A DNA stretch of 64,000 nucleotides from Maribacter caenipelagi (GCF_004364175.1 NZ_SNZW01000017.1:124001-188000), one strand, 5' to 3'; shown: positions 35,438-44,436, numbered from the stretch's first letter. Notes: generated by a model not told the origin, from the sequence alone. Numbers and translations are program-made.

Positions 35438-36790
35438 TTATTTTTTTATAGGTTTATCTTGAGCACCTTCAGGCTGATAATAATTAGCAGGAAAACCGTT
35501 CAGCTGACGCCATAATTCATACCAAATAGGCACATCTTCTAACAATGCAATCGTATTTGCCCCAGAACCTACACGTAAGGCTTCTGGCCATGCTTGATCT
35601 TCTGTATCGGGCGACAACAATACTCGATACTTTCCATTCGGATTTATAAAGGTCTCTATAGCAACCACCTTACCGGCATATGTACCGTAAGATGCATTTG
35701 GCCAACCACTAAATACAATTGCAGGCCAACCATCGAACTGAATCCTAACCGATTCGCCTAAATGAATCAACGGTAAATCTATAGGATTCACAAAAGTTTC
35801 TACTGCCATATCATACTGTGCCGGCATAATACCTACTAACGGAGTACCTTCTTTAAAAGTCTCGCCGATACCTGCAGTAAGCACTTTATTGATATAACCG
35901 TTTTGTGGTGCTCGAATGTAACGTAGCTCGCTTCGCATTTGGTAATTCGTATAATCGTTTTCTAGTTTACTTACCTGTGCCTCTGAATCGAATTGATTTG
36001 ACATTGCCGTAAACTTATCGCTCTGCGCCTTTGAAATTTTATCGGTGTATGAAGCCTGAACCCTATTAATCTCTACCTCTGCGTTGATAATCTCATTTTT
36101 AGCGGCCAACAGTTTATTCTCTTGAGAAAGCAACTTTGCCTGTGTCTCTTGTAATTTTAAACGCTTTTCTTCAACATCGGTTACCGCCTTTAAGCCTTCG
36201 CTTTGTAACTGAGCTGTACGCTCATATTGGCGCTCGGCAATTTTAATATTGGTTTTTGCAGCTTCAAAATCTATGCTATCGCTTTGTGCTTTTAATTTTG
36301 ATTGTAGCAACTTGTTTTTAGCTTGCTCTAGCTTTAATCGTCTTTCATTAATAAGTGCCGCCACCTGATTATCTAATGATTTTACTTTATCACCATATGA
36401 GCTTACCGATGAACTTTTCGACTTTAATTGCTGCCCTGTTCTTTCTACTAAATCTGGATCGAAATATTCTGATTTAACTTCAGATATAAAAAGGATGGTA
36501 TCGCCCTTTTTTACATAATCACCTTCTTGTACATACCACTCTTCAATTCTACCCGGTATTTGAGATTGAATAGTTTGTGGTCTTTGACCAGGTGTTAGTG
36601 TAGTTAAAAATCCTCTTGCATTAATCGTCTGTGTCCATGGTAGAAACAATACGATTACACCTACCACGGCAAAAGCGAACAGAAATCTATTAAAATGCTT
36701 GTAATGCCTTTGGTGATTTACTTTTTGAACGGATTTAAATCGTTCAATAGATACCTTTTCGTTTAATTTTTTATGAGATATATTAAGCAT
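35438..36790 (-). CDS. HlyD-family membrane fusion protein
   Basis: The 450-residue adaptor has one membrane helix at about 37-55, a first half-lipoyl segment ('IPGRIEEWYVQEGDYVKKGDTILFIS', near 88) and long coiled coils ('LKAQSDSIDFEAAKTNIKIAERQYERTAQLQSEGLKAV'). The second half-lipoyl and barrel region is 'IRAPQNGYINKVLTAGIGETFKEGTPLVGIMP'. It links the inner-membrane ABC protein to TolC. Its start overlaps the ABC gene by 8 bp. Confidence 0.9.
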   Translation of the reverse strand: MLNISHKKLNEKVSIERFKSVQKVNHQRHYKHFNRFLFAFAVVGVIVLFLPWTQTINARGFLTTLTPGQRPQTIQSQIPGRIEEWYVQEGDYVKKGDTILFISEVKSEYFDPDLVERTGQQLKSKSSSVSSYGDKVKSLDNQVAALINERRLKLEQAKNKLLQSKLKAQSDSIDFEAAKTNIKIAERQYERTAQLQSEGLKAVTDVEEKRLKLQETQAKLLSQENKLLAAKNEIINAEVEINRVQASYTDKISKAQSDKFTAMSNQFDSEAQVSKLENDYTNYQMRSELRYIRAPQNGYINKVLTAGIGETFKEGTPLVGIMPAQYDMAVETFVNPIDLPLIHLGESVRIQFDGWPAIVFSGWPNASYGTYAGKVVAIETFINPNGKYRVLLSPDTEDQAWPEALRVGSGANTIALLEDVPIWYELWRQLNGFPANYYQPEGAQDKPIKK

Positions 36791-38465
36791 CTTTTCCTGA
36801 GATTTCGTTAATAATCTGTCCTTTGTCCATGGTGATTATTCGTGAACACTTTTTGATCCACTTATCATTTTCACTTACTACAAGTAAAGCCCAACCGTTA
36901 GATGAATCACTTAAAAAGTTAAGAATGCGATCTGCCTCTTCACCATTAAACTGATCCAAAGGATCTTTTAGAATTAGAAGCTTAGGTTTTCGAACAATGC
37001 TTCTTGCCAGCACAATTTTTTTAGATACCGTATACGGAATCTGCTTGCCTTCTGGATATAGCACCGTATTTAAACCATCTGGTTGTTTCTTTACAAAATC
37101 TGTAAGTCCAACCTTATCCAACGCCCAATACACTTGTTCATTTGTAGTTTCTTTATCTCCAAAAGTGATGTTATGTAAAATGGTTCCTTCAAAGGGAGAT
37201 TCTTCTGGTAATGATTGACCAAGATGTGAGCGATAGTAATTTAAATTCATCCCTTTTAAAGAAACTCCGTCTACATATACTCCACCGCTATCTGGCTCTA
37301 AAATTCCGGCAATAATTCGCAACAAGGTATTTTTACCAGACCCACTACTACCTCTTAAAAGAATTGTACATGTTGGTGAAATAGTCAAACTTAAATTAGA
37401 AATTATCTGTCTTTTTTGTTGGGGTACACTATAAGAGATATCACTTAACTCAACAGTGAAAGCTTGGTTCTCCAAGAAAGGCTTTTCACCTTCTTGTATT
37501 TCCAACTCTTTATCTACCACCTGACCCATTTTCTCTAAAGATGTCAACAAATCATAAAAGGTCTCTAAACCAAGAATCAATTTCTCAACAGAACTTATCA
37601 CCAAAAGAATTATAATTTCTGCAGCAACGAATTGACCAATATTCATCTCTTGATTCAGTACCAACAAACCTCCAATCAGTAAAAGTCCGGCAGTAACCAG
37701 AACCTTAAAACCGATCATTTGTATAAATTGAAGTACAATGACCCTAAAGTGACTTTCCCTTGCATTCAAATATTCAACCACCAAGGTGTCGTTCTTATCT
37801 AATGCATGAGAAGTTTTACCCGATAATTTAAAACTAACGATAGAACGAGCAATCTCTTGAAGCCAGTGTGCTACTTTATATTTACTCTTTGATTCATCTA
37901 AACTAGTGTCTAAACCTCGTTGTGCCGTAAACTTAAAAACCACATAAATCAATAAAAGCAACAACATACCATACACTATAAAAAATGGATGATAAAAAGA
38001 TAATAGCAACAACCCGAAAACAATTTGCAATAGTGCAGCAGGAAAATCTATCAACACTTTTGACAAAGATTTCTGAATGGTCAAGGTATCAAAAAACCTA
38101 TTCGCCAATTCTGGCGGATAGTAATTATGAAGTTCACTCATTTTTATTTTAGGAAAACGATATGCAAACTCGAACGATGCCCGAGTAAATATTTTTTGCT
38201 GAACATTTTCTATAATTCTTATTTGCATTAATTGCAGAATACCAACAAATGCCACACCTACGGTCACACCTATTACCAAAACCACCCATGATGAACTTAT
38301 TTGAGCACCTTGCATTAAATTGATAATCGCCTGTATACCTAAAGGCAAAGAAAGGTTAACGATACCAGCAAATATGGCGTAGTAGAATACCTGAAATATA
38401 TCTTTCTTATCTAGTTTCAACAAGCCAAGAAATCGTTGCCAGGCGGTTAGTATATTTTTATTCAT
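36783..38465 (-). CDS. ABC exporter with degenerate ATPase motifs
   Basis: The 560-residue protein fuses a six-helix type I exporter domain (about 1-310) to a nucleotide-binding domain (about 335-560). The ATPase motifs are abnormal. Walker A is GSSGSGKNT, with Asn379 where Ser/Thr binds Mg. The LSGGQ signature is replaced by 'IPYTVSKKIVLARSI'. Walker B reads 'LLILKDP', with Lys500-Asp501 for Asp-Glu. The switch His is replaced in 'VVSEND'. The D-loop region 'PLDQF' and the helical subdomain remain recognisable. The gene overlaps tetR by 8 bp and hlyD by 8 bp. Either a family-wide variant uses ATP differently, or this half is non-catalytic. Confidence 0.88.
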   Translation of the reverse strand: MNKNILTAWQRFLGLLKLDKKDIFQVFYYAIFAGIVNLSLPLGIQAIINLMQGAQISSSWVVLVIGVTVGVAFVGILQLMQIRIIENVQQKIFTRASFEFAYRFPKIKMSELHNYYPPELANRFFDTLTIQKSLSKVLIDFPAALLQIVFGLLLLSFYHPFFIVYGMLLLLLIYVVFKFTAQRGLDTSLDESKSKYKVAHWLQEIARSIVSFKLSGKTSHALDKNDTLVVEYLNARESHFRVIVLQFIQMIGFKVLVTAGLLLIGGLLVLNQEMNIGQFVAAEIIILLVISSVEKLILGLETFYDLLTSLEKMGQVVDKELEIQEGEKPFLENQAFTVELSDISYSVPQQKRQIISNLSLTISPTCTILLRGSSGSGKNTLLRIIAGILEPDSGGVYVDGVSLKGMNLNYYRSHLGQSLPEESPFEGTILHNITFGDKETTNEQVYWALDKVGLTDFVKKQPDGLNTVLYPEGKQIPYTVSKKIVLARSIVRKPKLLILKDPLDQFNGEEADRILNFLSDSSNGWALLVVSENDKWIKKCSRIITMDKGQIINEISGKDA

Positions 38466-39144
38466 CTACGTCTTTGTTTAGTGTATTAAATACTAGGTGA
38501 GTTAAATATTGTGTCGGAGTTACTATCTCATTACAGTCTGTTAGAGAAGGAAAATGTTCTTTCAAAAAATGCTGATGTAATCCGTTTTCAAGTATTGTAC
38601 TGGATAAACTCATAGCATACGGATAATCTGAATTCACCTCTGATATCATTTCACCCAGCCTACCTACAAGTCTTTTATAAATACTATAAAAACCTTCTTT
38701 ATTTTCTGCATCTACTTCTTTGGTCAAATAAGATTTTGAATATTCATTGATTACAATCTTATTCAGCAACACTTCATTGATATGTGAAAACGCTGAATCT
38801 TCTTTTACTTCTCTTGTAATAATTAAAATAGATTTCAGCAATTTCTCTTTCGGATTTTTTATACTATTAGTAGCAAATACGAGTTGATACTCCATCCATC
38901 CCCAATACCATGATGTTAGATATAATAGTAATTTATGCTTGTTTTCAAAATAACGGTAAATAGAACTTTCGTTAGATCCTATTTGAAGTCCCAATTTTTT
39001 AAACGTAAAGTTTTCAAAGCCTTTTTCATTAATCATTTGAATACTGATCTCAATGATTTTTCTACCCAAATCTGAAGACTCAGGGTCTTTTAAAAATAAC
39101 TTCTCATTGATTCTAATTTGTACACTTTGCAGCAATCTATCCAT
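38458..39144 (-). CDS. TetR/AcrR-family repressor of the efflux operon
   Basis: The 228-residue regulator has an N-terminal TetR HTH: 'GRKIIEISIQMINEKGFENFTFKKLGLQIGSNESSIYRYFENKHKLLLYL', residues about 27-75. The C-terminal ligand domain is 'WYWGWMEYQLVF...'. ATG 39144 is chosen because a -7 box lies at 39169-39176, inside any longer version. The gene heads the operon tetR-ABC-HlyD-TolC, with each gene overlapping or nearly touching the next. A 21-bp palindrome over the promoter suggests autoregulation. The inducer is unknown. Confidence 0.9.
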   Translation of the reverse strand: MDRLLQSVQIRINEKLFLKDPESSDLGRKIIEISIQMINEKGFENFTFKKLGLQIGSNESSIYRYFENKHKLLLYLTSWYWGWMEYQLVFATNSIKNPKEKLLKSILIITREVKEDSAFSHINEVLLNKIVINEYSKSYLTKEVDAENKEGFYSIYKRLVGRLGEMISEVNSDYPYAMSLSSTILENGLHQHFLKEHFPSLTDCNEIVTPTQYLTHLVFNTLNKDVDE

Positions 39145-39168
39145 AATCGACTGTAATTTATTCGATTG

Positions 39169-39176
39169 CAAATATA
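39169..39176 (-). promoter_or_regulatory. -7 promoter box TATATTTG of the efflux operon
   Basis: TAnnTTTG on the minus strand, 24 bp before the tetR start. It overlaps one edge of the palindromic operator. Confidence 0.6.
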
Positions 39177-39193
39177 ATAGTATTACTATTATA
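39173..39193 (-). promoter_or_regulatory. Perfect 21-bp palindrome, probable TetR operator
   Basis: Ten-base arms TATAATAGTA and TACTATTATA around one central base form a perfect inverted repeat. Four bases overlap the -7 box, and the rest covers the spacer toward the -33 region. This is the expected place for a repressor that blocks its own operon. Confidence 0.7.
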
Positions 39194-39338
39194 ATATAAC
39201 AGTTTAACATTTAATAAAGAATGCAAAACAATTAATTTGTAACTCATATACCTATTTTAATAGAACTTTGGTTCTATTAAAATTATAAACATCATACCTC
39301 AATACACCAGAACACATCTTATTTCTCATCATTTTCAA

Positions 39339-39346
39339 TACTTTTG
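39339..39346 (+). promoter_or_regulatory. -7 promoter box TACTTTTG for tag
   Basis: TAnnTTTG match 18 bp before ATG 39365. An in-frame TTG at 39344 lies within it and is rejected as start. Confidence 0.55.
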
Positions 39347-39364
39347 TTACTTAATTATTTTACT

Positions 39365-39928
39365 ATGGAACCTAATAGATGTGGCTGGTGCAAAGGTGAT
39401 ACACTTTACGAAGCTTATCATGATCAAGAATGGGGAGTTCCTGTTAAAGATGATGAGCTTTTGTTCGAATTTTTAGTACTTGAAACCTTTCAAGCAGGCT
39501 TAAGCTGGATAACCATTTTAAAAAGAAGAGAGAACTTTAGAGTAGCATTTGATCATTTTGATTATAAGAAAATTGCCAAATACCCTGAAACTAAAATATT
39601 ATCTTTATTACAGGATGAAGGTATTATTAGAAACAAACTAAAAGTTCGGGCTACTGTGACCAATGCCATAGCATATCAAGAAATTCAAAAAGAGTTTGGC
39701 AGTTTTAGCAGCTATATTTGGAATTTTGTAAACAACAAACCTATTATAAATGAGGTCGTAAATTATAAAGATGCCCCTGCCAATACTCCAATTTCAGATG
39801 CTATTAGTAAAGACCTAAAAAAACGAGGATTTAAATTCGTCGGTAGTACCATCGTTTATGCATTTATGCAGGCTACAGGTATGGTAAACGATCATCAAGC
39901 AGATTGCTTTAGGTATAATCAAGTATAG
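39365..39928 (+). CDS. tag: DNA-3-methyladenine glycosylase I
   Basis: The 187-residue base-excision enzyme removes 3-methyladenine from alkylated DNA. It starts 'MEPNRCGWCKGDTLYEAYHDQEWGVP', holding the catalytic Glu and the first zinc ligands, and ends 'GMVNDHQADCF' with the second His/Cys zinc pair. 'FQAGLSWITILKRRENFRVAF' is the family core. Length is normal for Tag. Confidence 0.96.
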   Translation: MEPNRCGWCKGDTLYEAYHDQEWGVPVKDDELLFEFLVLETFQAGLSWITILKRRENFRVAFDHFDYKKIAKYPETKILSLLQDEGIIRNKLKVRATVTNAIAYQEIQKEFGSFSSYIWNFVNNKPIINEVVNYKDAPANTPISDAISKDLKKRGFKFVGSTIVYAFMQATGMVNDHQADCFRYNQV

Positions 39929-39949
39929 CAAAAACCAATTTCAACTAAC

Positions 39950-40537
39950 ATGAAAAATCATCTTTTAAAAATAACTATTGCTGTATTTCTATTCTGTTTT
40001 CAATTAAGTTATTCTCAATACAAATATGAAAGAGAACATCGTATTCTTAAATCTCAATTCCCAGCTTTGGCAATTGCGAACATTAAGGAAAATATTACAG
40101 ATTTTAAGCGTATTAAATTCTACAAAGAAACCGATAGCACTAAAATTAGTTATGAGGCCAAACTTAAGAAAGACAAGCTTTGGTACAGTATAGAATTTAA
40201 TGAAGAAGGTATATTAGAAGATATAGAAATACTCATTAAATCTACTGATGTACCTAATGATACCTATGCCAAAATAGTAGGTTATTTAAACAATAATTTC
40301 TCTAAATATAAAATAAAGAGACTTCAACAACAATATCCTTCAAATAATGATACTGTGGAGGATATCTTTAAAAACGCATTCCAGAACCTAATCCTACCTT
40401 CTAACAACTATGAAATTGTTGTGGTAGGCAAAAAAGACAAAGGGTATTTAGACTATGAAATTCTGTTCGATGCAGAAGGTAATTTCAAAAAAATAAGAAC
40501 TTCTCTTCCTCCAAATTATGATTACGTACTGTACTAG
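39950..40537 (+). CDS. Secreted hypothetical protein
   Basis: The 195-residue protein has a signal peptide (MKNHLLKITIAVFLFCFQLSYSQ) and two similar segments of alternating helix and strands. The first runs from 'LKSQFPALAIANIKENI' to 'YSIEFNEEGILEDIEI', the second ends 'LDYEILFDAEGNFKKIRTSLP'. The helix-then-'EILFDAEGNFK' layout recalls a PepSY-like double repeat, though no family is certain. It lies 21 bp after tag and one base before the DUF2490 gene, and is probably co-transcribed with both. Confidence 0.7.
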   Translation: MKNHLLKITIAVFLFCFQLSYSQYKYEREHRILKSQFPALAIANIKENITDFKRIKFYKETDSTKISYEAKLKKDKLWYSIEFNEEGILEDIEILIKSTDVPNDTYAKIVGYLNNNFSKYKIKRLQQQYPSNNDTVEDIFKNAFQNLILPSNNYEIVVVGKKDKGYLDYEILFDAEGNFKKIRTSLPPNYDYVLY

Positions 40538-40538
40538 A

Positions 40539-41213
40539 ATGCGGTTCTGTATAGTCCTTTTTTTATTTTTAGGCACTTACCTCGCTCGATCGCAAAATAA
40601 TACAACCGCCTATTGGGAGCCTGAAGTTGCTTTAAACTATAAGGTTACCCCGGTACTTAAACAGAACTTTTCTTTATCGAATAGAAACTATACGTACCAA
40701 GACAACAAGTCTCAACTGACCATACGACAAATAGAAATTGCCCATTTTTCATCTTTAACAATCGATCCTTATAAGAGCATAGGTTTAGGTGTTCAATATC
40801 GATTTAGAGAGGCATTTGAAAGTGATAAGGAAAACGAACTTAGGCTTACCCAGCAATTCAATATTACTAAAAAAACAAATAGTGCTCGCTTTGGTAACCG
40901 ATTTAGATTAGAGCAACGTATTCAACCCTCTAATTTAGTTCATCGTTTTAGATATCGTTTCGCAGTAGATATGCCATTAAATGGTTTAAAGTTGGATATT
41001 GGGGAGCCTTATCTAGTAGCCACCACAGAATCTTTGTTAAGTGTAGGTAAAAATATAAAACCTATGTATGATCAACGACTAACCTCACAAATAGGTTGGT
41101 CTATCACACAACATCTAAAAGCACAATTAGGAGTGCAGTTTAGAATGGAGAATTACACCAAGCAAACAGAATACGTTTTCTTATTTTTAAACAGTCTAGT
41201 CATCTCAATTTAG
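40539..41213 (+). CDS. DUF2490 outer-membrane protein
   Basis: The 224-residue protein has a signal peptide ending 'YLARSQ' and then an all-beta chain typical of DUF2490: 'AYWEPEVALNYKVTPVLKQNFSLSNRNY', 'IGLGVQYRFREAF', 'RLEQRIQPSNLVHRFRYRF'. These are predicted small outer-membrane barrels of unknown role. ATG 40539 starts one base after the previous stop. The end overlaps the convergent aat gene by 9 bp. Confidence 0.8.
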   Translation: MRFCIVLFLFLGTYLARSQNNTTAYWEPEVALNYKVTPVLKQNFSLSNRNYTYQDNKSQLTIRQIEIAHFSSLTIDPYKSIGLGVQYRFREAFESDKENELRLTQQFNITKKTNSARFGNRFRLEQRIQPSNLVHRFRYRFAVDMPLNGLKLDIGEPYLVATTESLLSVGKNIKPMYDQRLTSQIGWSITQHLKAQLGVQFRMENYTKQTEYVFLFLNSLVISI

Positions 41214-41837
41214 AAACTTCATAAATTCTTCTCTTGATATTTCTTGTGCGCCCATACTTTCTAAATGATCAGTATGTAGTTGGCAATCTATAACCTTATA
41301 CTCTTTAGCTTTTAAATCTTCGGCTAGTTTAATAAAAGCAAATTTTGATGCGTTAGAAGTTAAACTGAACATACTTTCACCACAAAACACATTACCTAAA
41401 TCAACACCATAAAGTCCCCCAACCAAAGTATCGCCTTCCCATACTTCATAAGATTTTGCGATACCTTTTTCATGTAATTCTAAATATGCATTTTTCATAT
41501 CATCGGTGATCCAAGTACCATCTTGACCTTCTCGAGGTACAGATGAGCAATACTCCAACACTTCTTGAAAACAAGTATTTCTAGTTAATCGAAATTGTTC
41601 GTTGCGAATAACTTTTCGCATACTTTTTGAGATTTTTATTTGATCGGGATATAGGATCATTCTGGGATCAGGACTCCACCATAAAATAATAGAATCATTA
41701 TCGAACCATGGGAAAATTCCGCTTTGGTATGCCAAAAGCAATCGTTCTGGAGAGAGGTCGCCGCCCACTGCCAATAAGCCTTCTACATTGGCACTATCTA
41801 CTGGTGGAAAAATAAGTTCATCGGTCAAAAAATACAT
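41205..41837 (-). CDS. aat: Leucyl/phenylalanyl-tRNA-protein transferase
   Basis: The 210-residue enzyme adds Leu or Phe from tRNA to proteins with N-terminal Arg or Lys, marking them for the ClpS/ClpAP N-degron pathway. It shows 'GLLAVGGDLSPERLLLAYQSGIFPWF', 'WWSPDPRMIL', 'GTWITDDMKNAYLELHEKGIAKSYEVW' and 'ESMFSLTSNASKFAF'. All family blocks are present and length is normal. Confidence 0.96.
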   Translation of the reverse strand: MYFLTDELIFPPVDSANVEGLLAVGGDLSPERLLLAYQSGIFPWFDNDSIILWWSPDPRMILYPDQIKISKSMRKVIRNEQFRLTRNTCFQEVLEYCSSVPREGQDGTWITDDMKNAYLELHEKGIAKSYEVWEGDTLVGGLYGVDLGNVFCGESMFSLTSNASKFAFIKLAEDLKAKEYKVIDCQLHTDHLESMGAQEISREEFMKFLN

Positions 41838-41889
41838 GACTAGCTGCGGCTTTTTAATTTTCGTTCAAAATAATTAAAGGTCGTAAAAC

Positions 41890-41925
41890 AAAAAAACTTG
41901 TTTAACTATTTAAAGCTAAACAAGT
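41890..41925 (-). terminator. Terminator after DUF3127 gene
   Basis: On the minus strand ACTTGTTTA/TAAACAAGT with a 12-nt loop is followed by seven T. Confidence 0.75.
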
Positions 41926-41971
41926 CTACTATTATAAAGACAAAACGTCTTATAAAATTTCTTTACAATTC

Positions 41972-42346
41972 TTAGAAAGGAAGATCATCATGATCCTCTT
42001 CATTTAAATTATCGGCCGGCTCAAAAGCCTCCATTGGTGCAACTGGTGGCATACCCGATGCCGCTCCTTGAGATGCACCTTCTATACGCCATCCTTGAAT
42101 AGAGTTAAAGTACTTTACTTGACCTTGAGGATTTGTCCATTCTCTTCCTCTAAGGTTAATACTCACCTTAACATCTTGCCCAACAGCATAACTGTTCAAT
42201 AAATCACATTTATCTTGAACAAACTCGACCATTATATGTTGTGGATATTGCTCGTCTGTAGTAACAACTAATTCTCTTTTTCTAAAGCCATTAGACCCAA
42301 AAGTTTGGGTTTCTCCAATCAATTTTACTTTACCTTCTATTTCCAT
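41972..42346 (-). CDS. DUF3127 protein (OB-fold-like)
   Basis: The 124-residue protein has a beta-rich core 'MEIEGKVKLIGETQTFGSNGFRKRELVVTT' and 'VGQDVKVSINLRGREWTNPQGQVKYFNSIQGWRIE', the DUF3127 pattern. A flexible acidic tail ends 'EEDHDDLPF'. That Asp/Phe-rich end resembles the acidic tip of SSB proteins, so a single-stranded DNA or protein-hub role is possible; this is inference. It is a single gene with a -7 box and a terminator. Confidence 0.88.
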   Translation of the reverse strand: MEIEGKVKLIGETQTFGSNGFRKRELVVTTDEQYPQHIMVEFVQDKCDLLNSYAVGQDVKVSINLRGREWTNPQGQVKYFNSIQGWRIEGASQGAASGMPPVAPMEAFEPADNLNEEDHDDLPF

Positions 42347-42371
42347 CTTGAACTCTTTTTACAATAGAGTC

Positions 42372-42379
42372 CAAAAATA
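42372..42379 (-). promoter_or_regulatory. -7 promoter box TATTTTTG for DUF3127 gene
   Basis: TAnnTTTG on the minus strand, 25 bp before the start codon. Confidence 0.55.
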
Positions 42380-42472
42380 CATAAAATGATGCTGTAATAA
42401 AACATGCTACTAGGATAACAACACAACAATTATTCACAATTAGGGTTATCTTTAGTATTAGACAGCTATTGG

Positions 42473-43621
42473 ATGAACTTTATTCCTAAAAACAAAATTT
42501 CCAACATTTTTCTATTGATAGGCTCTTTCGTGGTGGTGAGTCTAATCTTATGGAATACCAATAGCTTTTTCAAACAATTTAAAGAAGAAGAACGCCTTAA
42601 AATGGAAATTTGGGCTACCGCACAGTCAGAATTTTTACAATCTTCTGAAACCGTTGATTTAGGAAGTCTTCACTTGAAAGTTTTCCAAAACAATACCTCT
42701 ACCCCAATGATCCTTATCAATAAAGATAAGTCTATAAGGGTAAATAATTTTCCGCCGAACAAGTCTAAAGACTCCGCTTATATTCAAAGTCAACTCAGAA
42801 AATTCAAGAACGAAAACACACCCATATCCATAGATCAACAAGGAGAACATTTAGCCACTTTGTATTATGGCAATTCTGATGTATTAACTAAATTAAAATT
42901 TTACCCGATTGCCCTACTTCTTATTATTTTTCTATTCGCAGCGGTAATCTATTTTCTTTTTAAAACAAATAAAGCTTCAGAACAGAATAAACTATGGGCA
43001 GGTATGGCAAAAGAAACCGCACACCAAATCGGCACACCACTTTCTTCTCTCTTAGGCTGGAACGAATTATTGAAATCTGAAGCAATCAATCCCAGCATTA
43101 CCAAGGAAATTGAAAAAGATATTGATCGATTACAGACCATAACCGAGCGTTTTTCTAAAATTGGCTCGTTACCTAAACTTGTAGAAAGTGACATTGTAAA
43201 AGAAACACAAGATGCTTTCGAATATCTAAAGCGCAGAAGCTCAAAACTTATACATTTTTCATTTAATACCAAGGTGGATCACTTACCTGTTATGCTGAAC
43301 AGTTCTTTATACAATTGGACAATAGAAAATTTAGTAAAAAACGGAATTGATGCCATGAGAGGCAAGGGTAGTATTGCCATAGAAATAGTTCAAGACAATA
43401 AATTTGTGAATATTTTAATAGCCGATACGGGTCATGGTATTTCTAAAAGCAACTATAATAGTATCTTTACACCCGGCTTTACCTCAAAAAAGAGAGGTTG
43501 GGGCCTAGGACTTTCTTTGGTCAAGCGTATTGTGGAAGAATATCACGATGGAAAAATAAAGGTGTTATCATCTGGAAAAGAAGGAACTATAATGCAAATT
43601 TCTTTAAAAGTATCTCACTAA
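42473..43621 (+). CDS. Membrane sensor histidine kinase
   Basis: The 382-residue kinase has a helix at about 11-29, a periplasmic sensor of about 115 residues, a second helix at about 144-162, a variant HisKA ('AKETAHQIGTPLSSLLGWNELL', phospho-His near 185) and an HATPase_c domain ('LVKNGIDAM', 'ADTGHGISKSNYNSIFTPGFTSKKRGWGLGLSLV'). HQIGTPLS is the Bacteroidota form of the H-box. No response regulator lies beside it, so it is an orphan kinase here. The next gene starts 2 bp after its stop. Confidence 0.92.
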   Translation: MNFIPKNKISNIFLLIGSFVVVSLILWNTNSFFKQFKEEERLKMEIWATAQSEFLQSSETVDLGSLHLKVFQNNTSTPMILINKDKSIRVNNFPPNKSKDSAYIQSQLRKFKNENTPISIDQQGEHLATLYYGNSDVLTKLKFYPIALLLIIFLFAAVIYFLFKTNKASEQNKLWAGMAKETAHQIGTPLSSLLGWNELLKSEAINPSITKEIEKDIDRLQTITERFSKIGSLPKLVESDIVKETQDAFEYLKRRSSKLIHFSFNTKVDHLPVMLNSSLYNWTIENLVKNGIDAMRGKGSIAIEIVQDNKFVNILIADTGHGISKSNYNSIFTPGFTSKKRGWGLGLSLVKRIVEEYHDGKIKVLSSGKEGTIMQISLKVSH

Positions 43622-43623
43622 TT

Positions 43624-43980
43624 ATGGCGAAGGAAAAATTAGAAGTTATTAAGGAAGCTAAACTAAGCAATAACTGTCCTGAGTGTTTTAATCAAGATTT
43701 AAATCTTACTTTTTATCAAAAACATACCTACGGTAGCTTCTTTCATAAAATTACGAGCGAACTAAGCAACAAATTAATTTGCAATACTTGCCATTCAACA
43801 ATTTACCCTGTTAGCTGGACAGATGATATTGAACGCATGTTCAACTACTACCAAAAAACGGCTATACCCGCTAAAAAATCATCTAAACCTACATTGCTTT
43901 TTTATAGCCTTATCTTAGTCTTAATAGCATTGTTCGCCGGCTTAGTTTACTTATTTATTTCTGGAGCTATTCAACTTTAG
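43624..43980 (+). CDS. Small zinc-ribbon membrane protein
   Basis: The 118-residue protein has paired cysteines 'NCPECFN' and 'LICNTCHS' (residues about 19-60) that could bind one zinc, and a C-terminal membrane helix ('LLFYSLILVLIALFAGLVYLFIS'). No characterised family is recognised. It begins 2 bp after the histidine kinase stop, so the two are almost certainly co-expressed; a link to the kinase is possible. ATG 43624 is used because longer forms read inside the kinase gene. The end overlaps the convergent HIT gene by 14 bp. Confidence 0.75.
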   Translation: MAKEKLEVIKEAKLSNNCPECFNQDLNLTFYQKHTYGSFFHKITSELSNKLICNTCHSTIYPVSWTDDIERMFNYYQKTAIPAKKSSKPTLLFYSLILVLIALFAGLVYLFISGAIQL

Positions 43981-44359
43981 AACCAATTTCACTGGCAAGA
44001 TCAGCAAGTTCTTCGTTACTTAATTTTACCTTGTGTTGAAAAGTAGCATCTTTCATTTCATTTAATGGAATCAAATGAACATGCACATGTGGCACCTCTA
44101 AACCAATAACAGACATACCCACACGCTTACAATCAACTGTTCTCTCCAATGCCTTACCTACTTTTCTTGAAAAAGACATTAAACCTAAATAGGTTTCTTC
44201 ATCTAAGTCCAATATTTTGTTCACCTCTTTTTTAGGTATACACAATGTATGCCCTTTTGCATTCGGATTGATATCTAAAAAAGCTAAGAAGTTTTCATCT
44301 TCGAAAACTTTAAAACATGGAATTTCACCATTTATAATCTTAGTAAATATTGTTGGCAT
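43967..44359 (-). CDS. HIT-family nucleotide hydrolase
   Basis: The 130-residue protein has the histidine triad 'HVHVHLIPL' near residue 97 and the N-terminal 'TIFTKIINGEIPCFKVFEDE' of the HINT/PKCI branch. Such enzymes split nucleoside phosphoramidates or related conjugates; the cellular substrate is uncertain. It lies downstream of greA, beyond a terminator-like hairpin. Confidence 0.93.
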   Translation of the reverse strand: MPTIFTKIINGEIPCFKVFEDENFLAFLDINPNAKGHTLCIPKKEVNKILDLDEETYLGLMSFSRKVGKALERTVDCKRVGMSVIGLEVPHVHVHLIPLNEMKDATFQHKVKLSNEELADLASEIGSKVE

Positions 44360-44383
44360 AGTAATTCTTATTTTGTGGTAATA

Positions 44384-44415
44384 AAAAAATCCTACCCTTT
44401 AAAAAGGATAGGATT
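44384..44415 (-). terminator. Terminator-like hairpin after greA
   Basis: On the minus strand AATCCTATCCTT pairs with AAGGGTAGGATT (one mismatch) and is followed by seven T. It separates greA from the HIT gene, but some read-through into HIT is possible. Confidence 0.75.
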
Positions 44416-44436
44416 AAATATAGTTATTTAAAAAAT

